From NCBI RefSeq assembly GCF_000419765.1, contig NZ_ATTQ01000009.1, forward strand, positions 1 to 64,000: a DNA stretch of 64,000 bases, written 5' to 3'. The number at the start of each line of letters is the position of its first letter. The stretch's first letter is position 1. The notes under the pieces are model-generated. The model worked only from the letters and a program-made list of their open reading frames with translations. It made no database searches and was not told the DNA's origin. This DNA comes from Rhizobium mongolense USDA 1844. Lineage in GTDB: Bacteria; Pseudomonadota; Alphaproteobacteria; Rhizobiales; Rhizobiaceae. This document shows positions 63,922 through 64,000 of the stretch, piece by piece. Made by a program: the position numbers and the translations under genes.

Positions 63922-64000
63922 TCCGCAACGGCATTGAGATCGACGACACGTTTGCCGAGGCATTCGGAATGCGTGCGACCGCAATCATCATCACCGCGCC
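63909..64000 (+). CDS. fhcD: Formylmethanofuran:H4MPT formyltransferase (Ftr/FhcD), N-terminal part
   Basis: Thirty codons are visible before the window ends: MQELIRNGIEIDDTFAEAFG followed by MRATAIIITA, the standard start of Ftr/FhcD. GGAGG lies just upstream within the end of fhcA. It transfers the formyl group from H4MPT to the furan cofactor. fhcC is expected next, outside the window. Confidence 0.9.
   Translation, partial: MQELIRNGIEIDDTFAEAFGMRATAIIITA

Overview
The window reads as a GC-rich alphaproteobacterial replicon, most likely from a Rhizobiaceae member (Rhizobium/Ensifer-like). The gene families, strong GGAG-type ribosome binding sites, ugpE/ugpQ, a DUF1127 gene, CbpA/CbpM and a leader-peptide attenuator close to a promoter all fit that group. 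The left 42 kb look like an accessory, patchwork region (megaplasmid or chromid style): short divergent regulator/enzyme pairs mixed with many gene remnants (glutamate dehydrogenase, DHFR-like, SDR, VOC, VgrG, UgpE, two IS fragments). The species cannot be named from this sequence alone.

Layout. 1-5 kb: end of a class III alcohol dehydrogenase, class C beta-lactamase, VOC and cupin genes facing a MarR regulator across an array of TATCTT half-sites, then a PLP enzyme divergent from an XRE-cupin regulator across a 19-bp inverted repeat. 5-11 kb: putA and its Lrp-type regulator flanking a collapsed gdh. 11-24 kb: SDRs, a trehalose-synthase-like GH13 enzyme, aldo-keto reductase, Ohr, isochorismatase-like hydrolase and LysR regulators. 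24-28 kb: a tight three-gene cassette (N-formylglutamate amidohydrolase-like, QEGLA/DUF1704 metallopeptidase-like, GshB-like ATP-grasp). 29-31 kb: a Bcr/CflA-type MFS exporter behind what looks like a branched-chain amino acid attenuator. 31-42 kb: a SARP/TolB/TPR regulator, CbpA-CbpM, a GFA-type zinc protein, T6SS and Ugp remnants, ugpQ and a second Ohr.

42.7-47.7 kb (minus strand): a six-gene operon of the type found with PQQ-dependent alcohol dehydrogenases (substrate-binding protein, YVTN beta-propeller, cupredoxin-like protein, ABC ATPase, permease, secreted protein). The dehydrogenase itself is not in the window.

47.9-64 kb: a tetrahydromethanopterin/methylofuran formaldehyde-oxidation island. 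Fae condenses formaldehyde with H4MPT, MtdB oxidises methylene-H4MPT, Mch hydrolyses methenyl-H4MPT, and the Fhc complex (fhcB, fhcA and the start of fhcD) releases formate. Around them lie the cofactor genes: an MfnB-FolB fusion, MfnE-like kinase, DmrB-like flavoprotein, a dihydropteroate-synthase-like DUF6513 protein, DUF447, an MfnF-like protein, a HisA-like barrel, a CitG-like protein, two ATP-grasp ligases, beta-RFAP synthase and a pterin carbinolamine dehydratase. Many neighbours overlap by 4-8 bases, implying translational coupling. With the class III ADH and GFA protein further left, the replicon carries parts of two formaldehyde routes next to an alcohol-oxidation accessory operon.

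No tRNA, rRNA or CRISPR array was seen.
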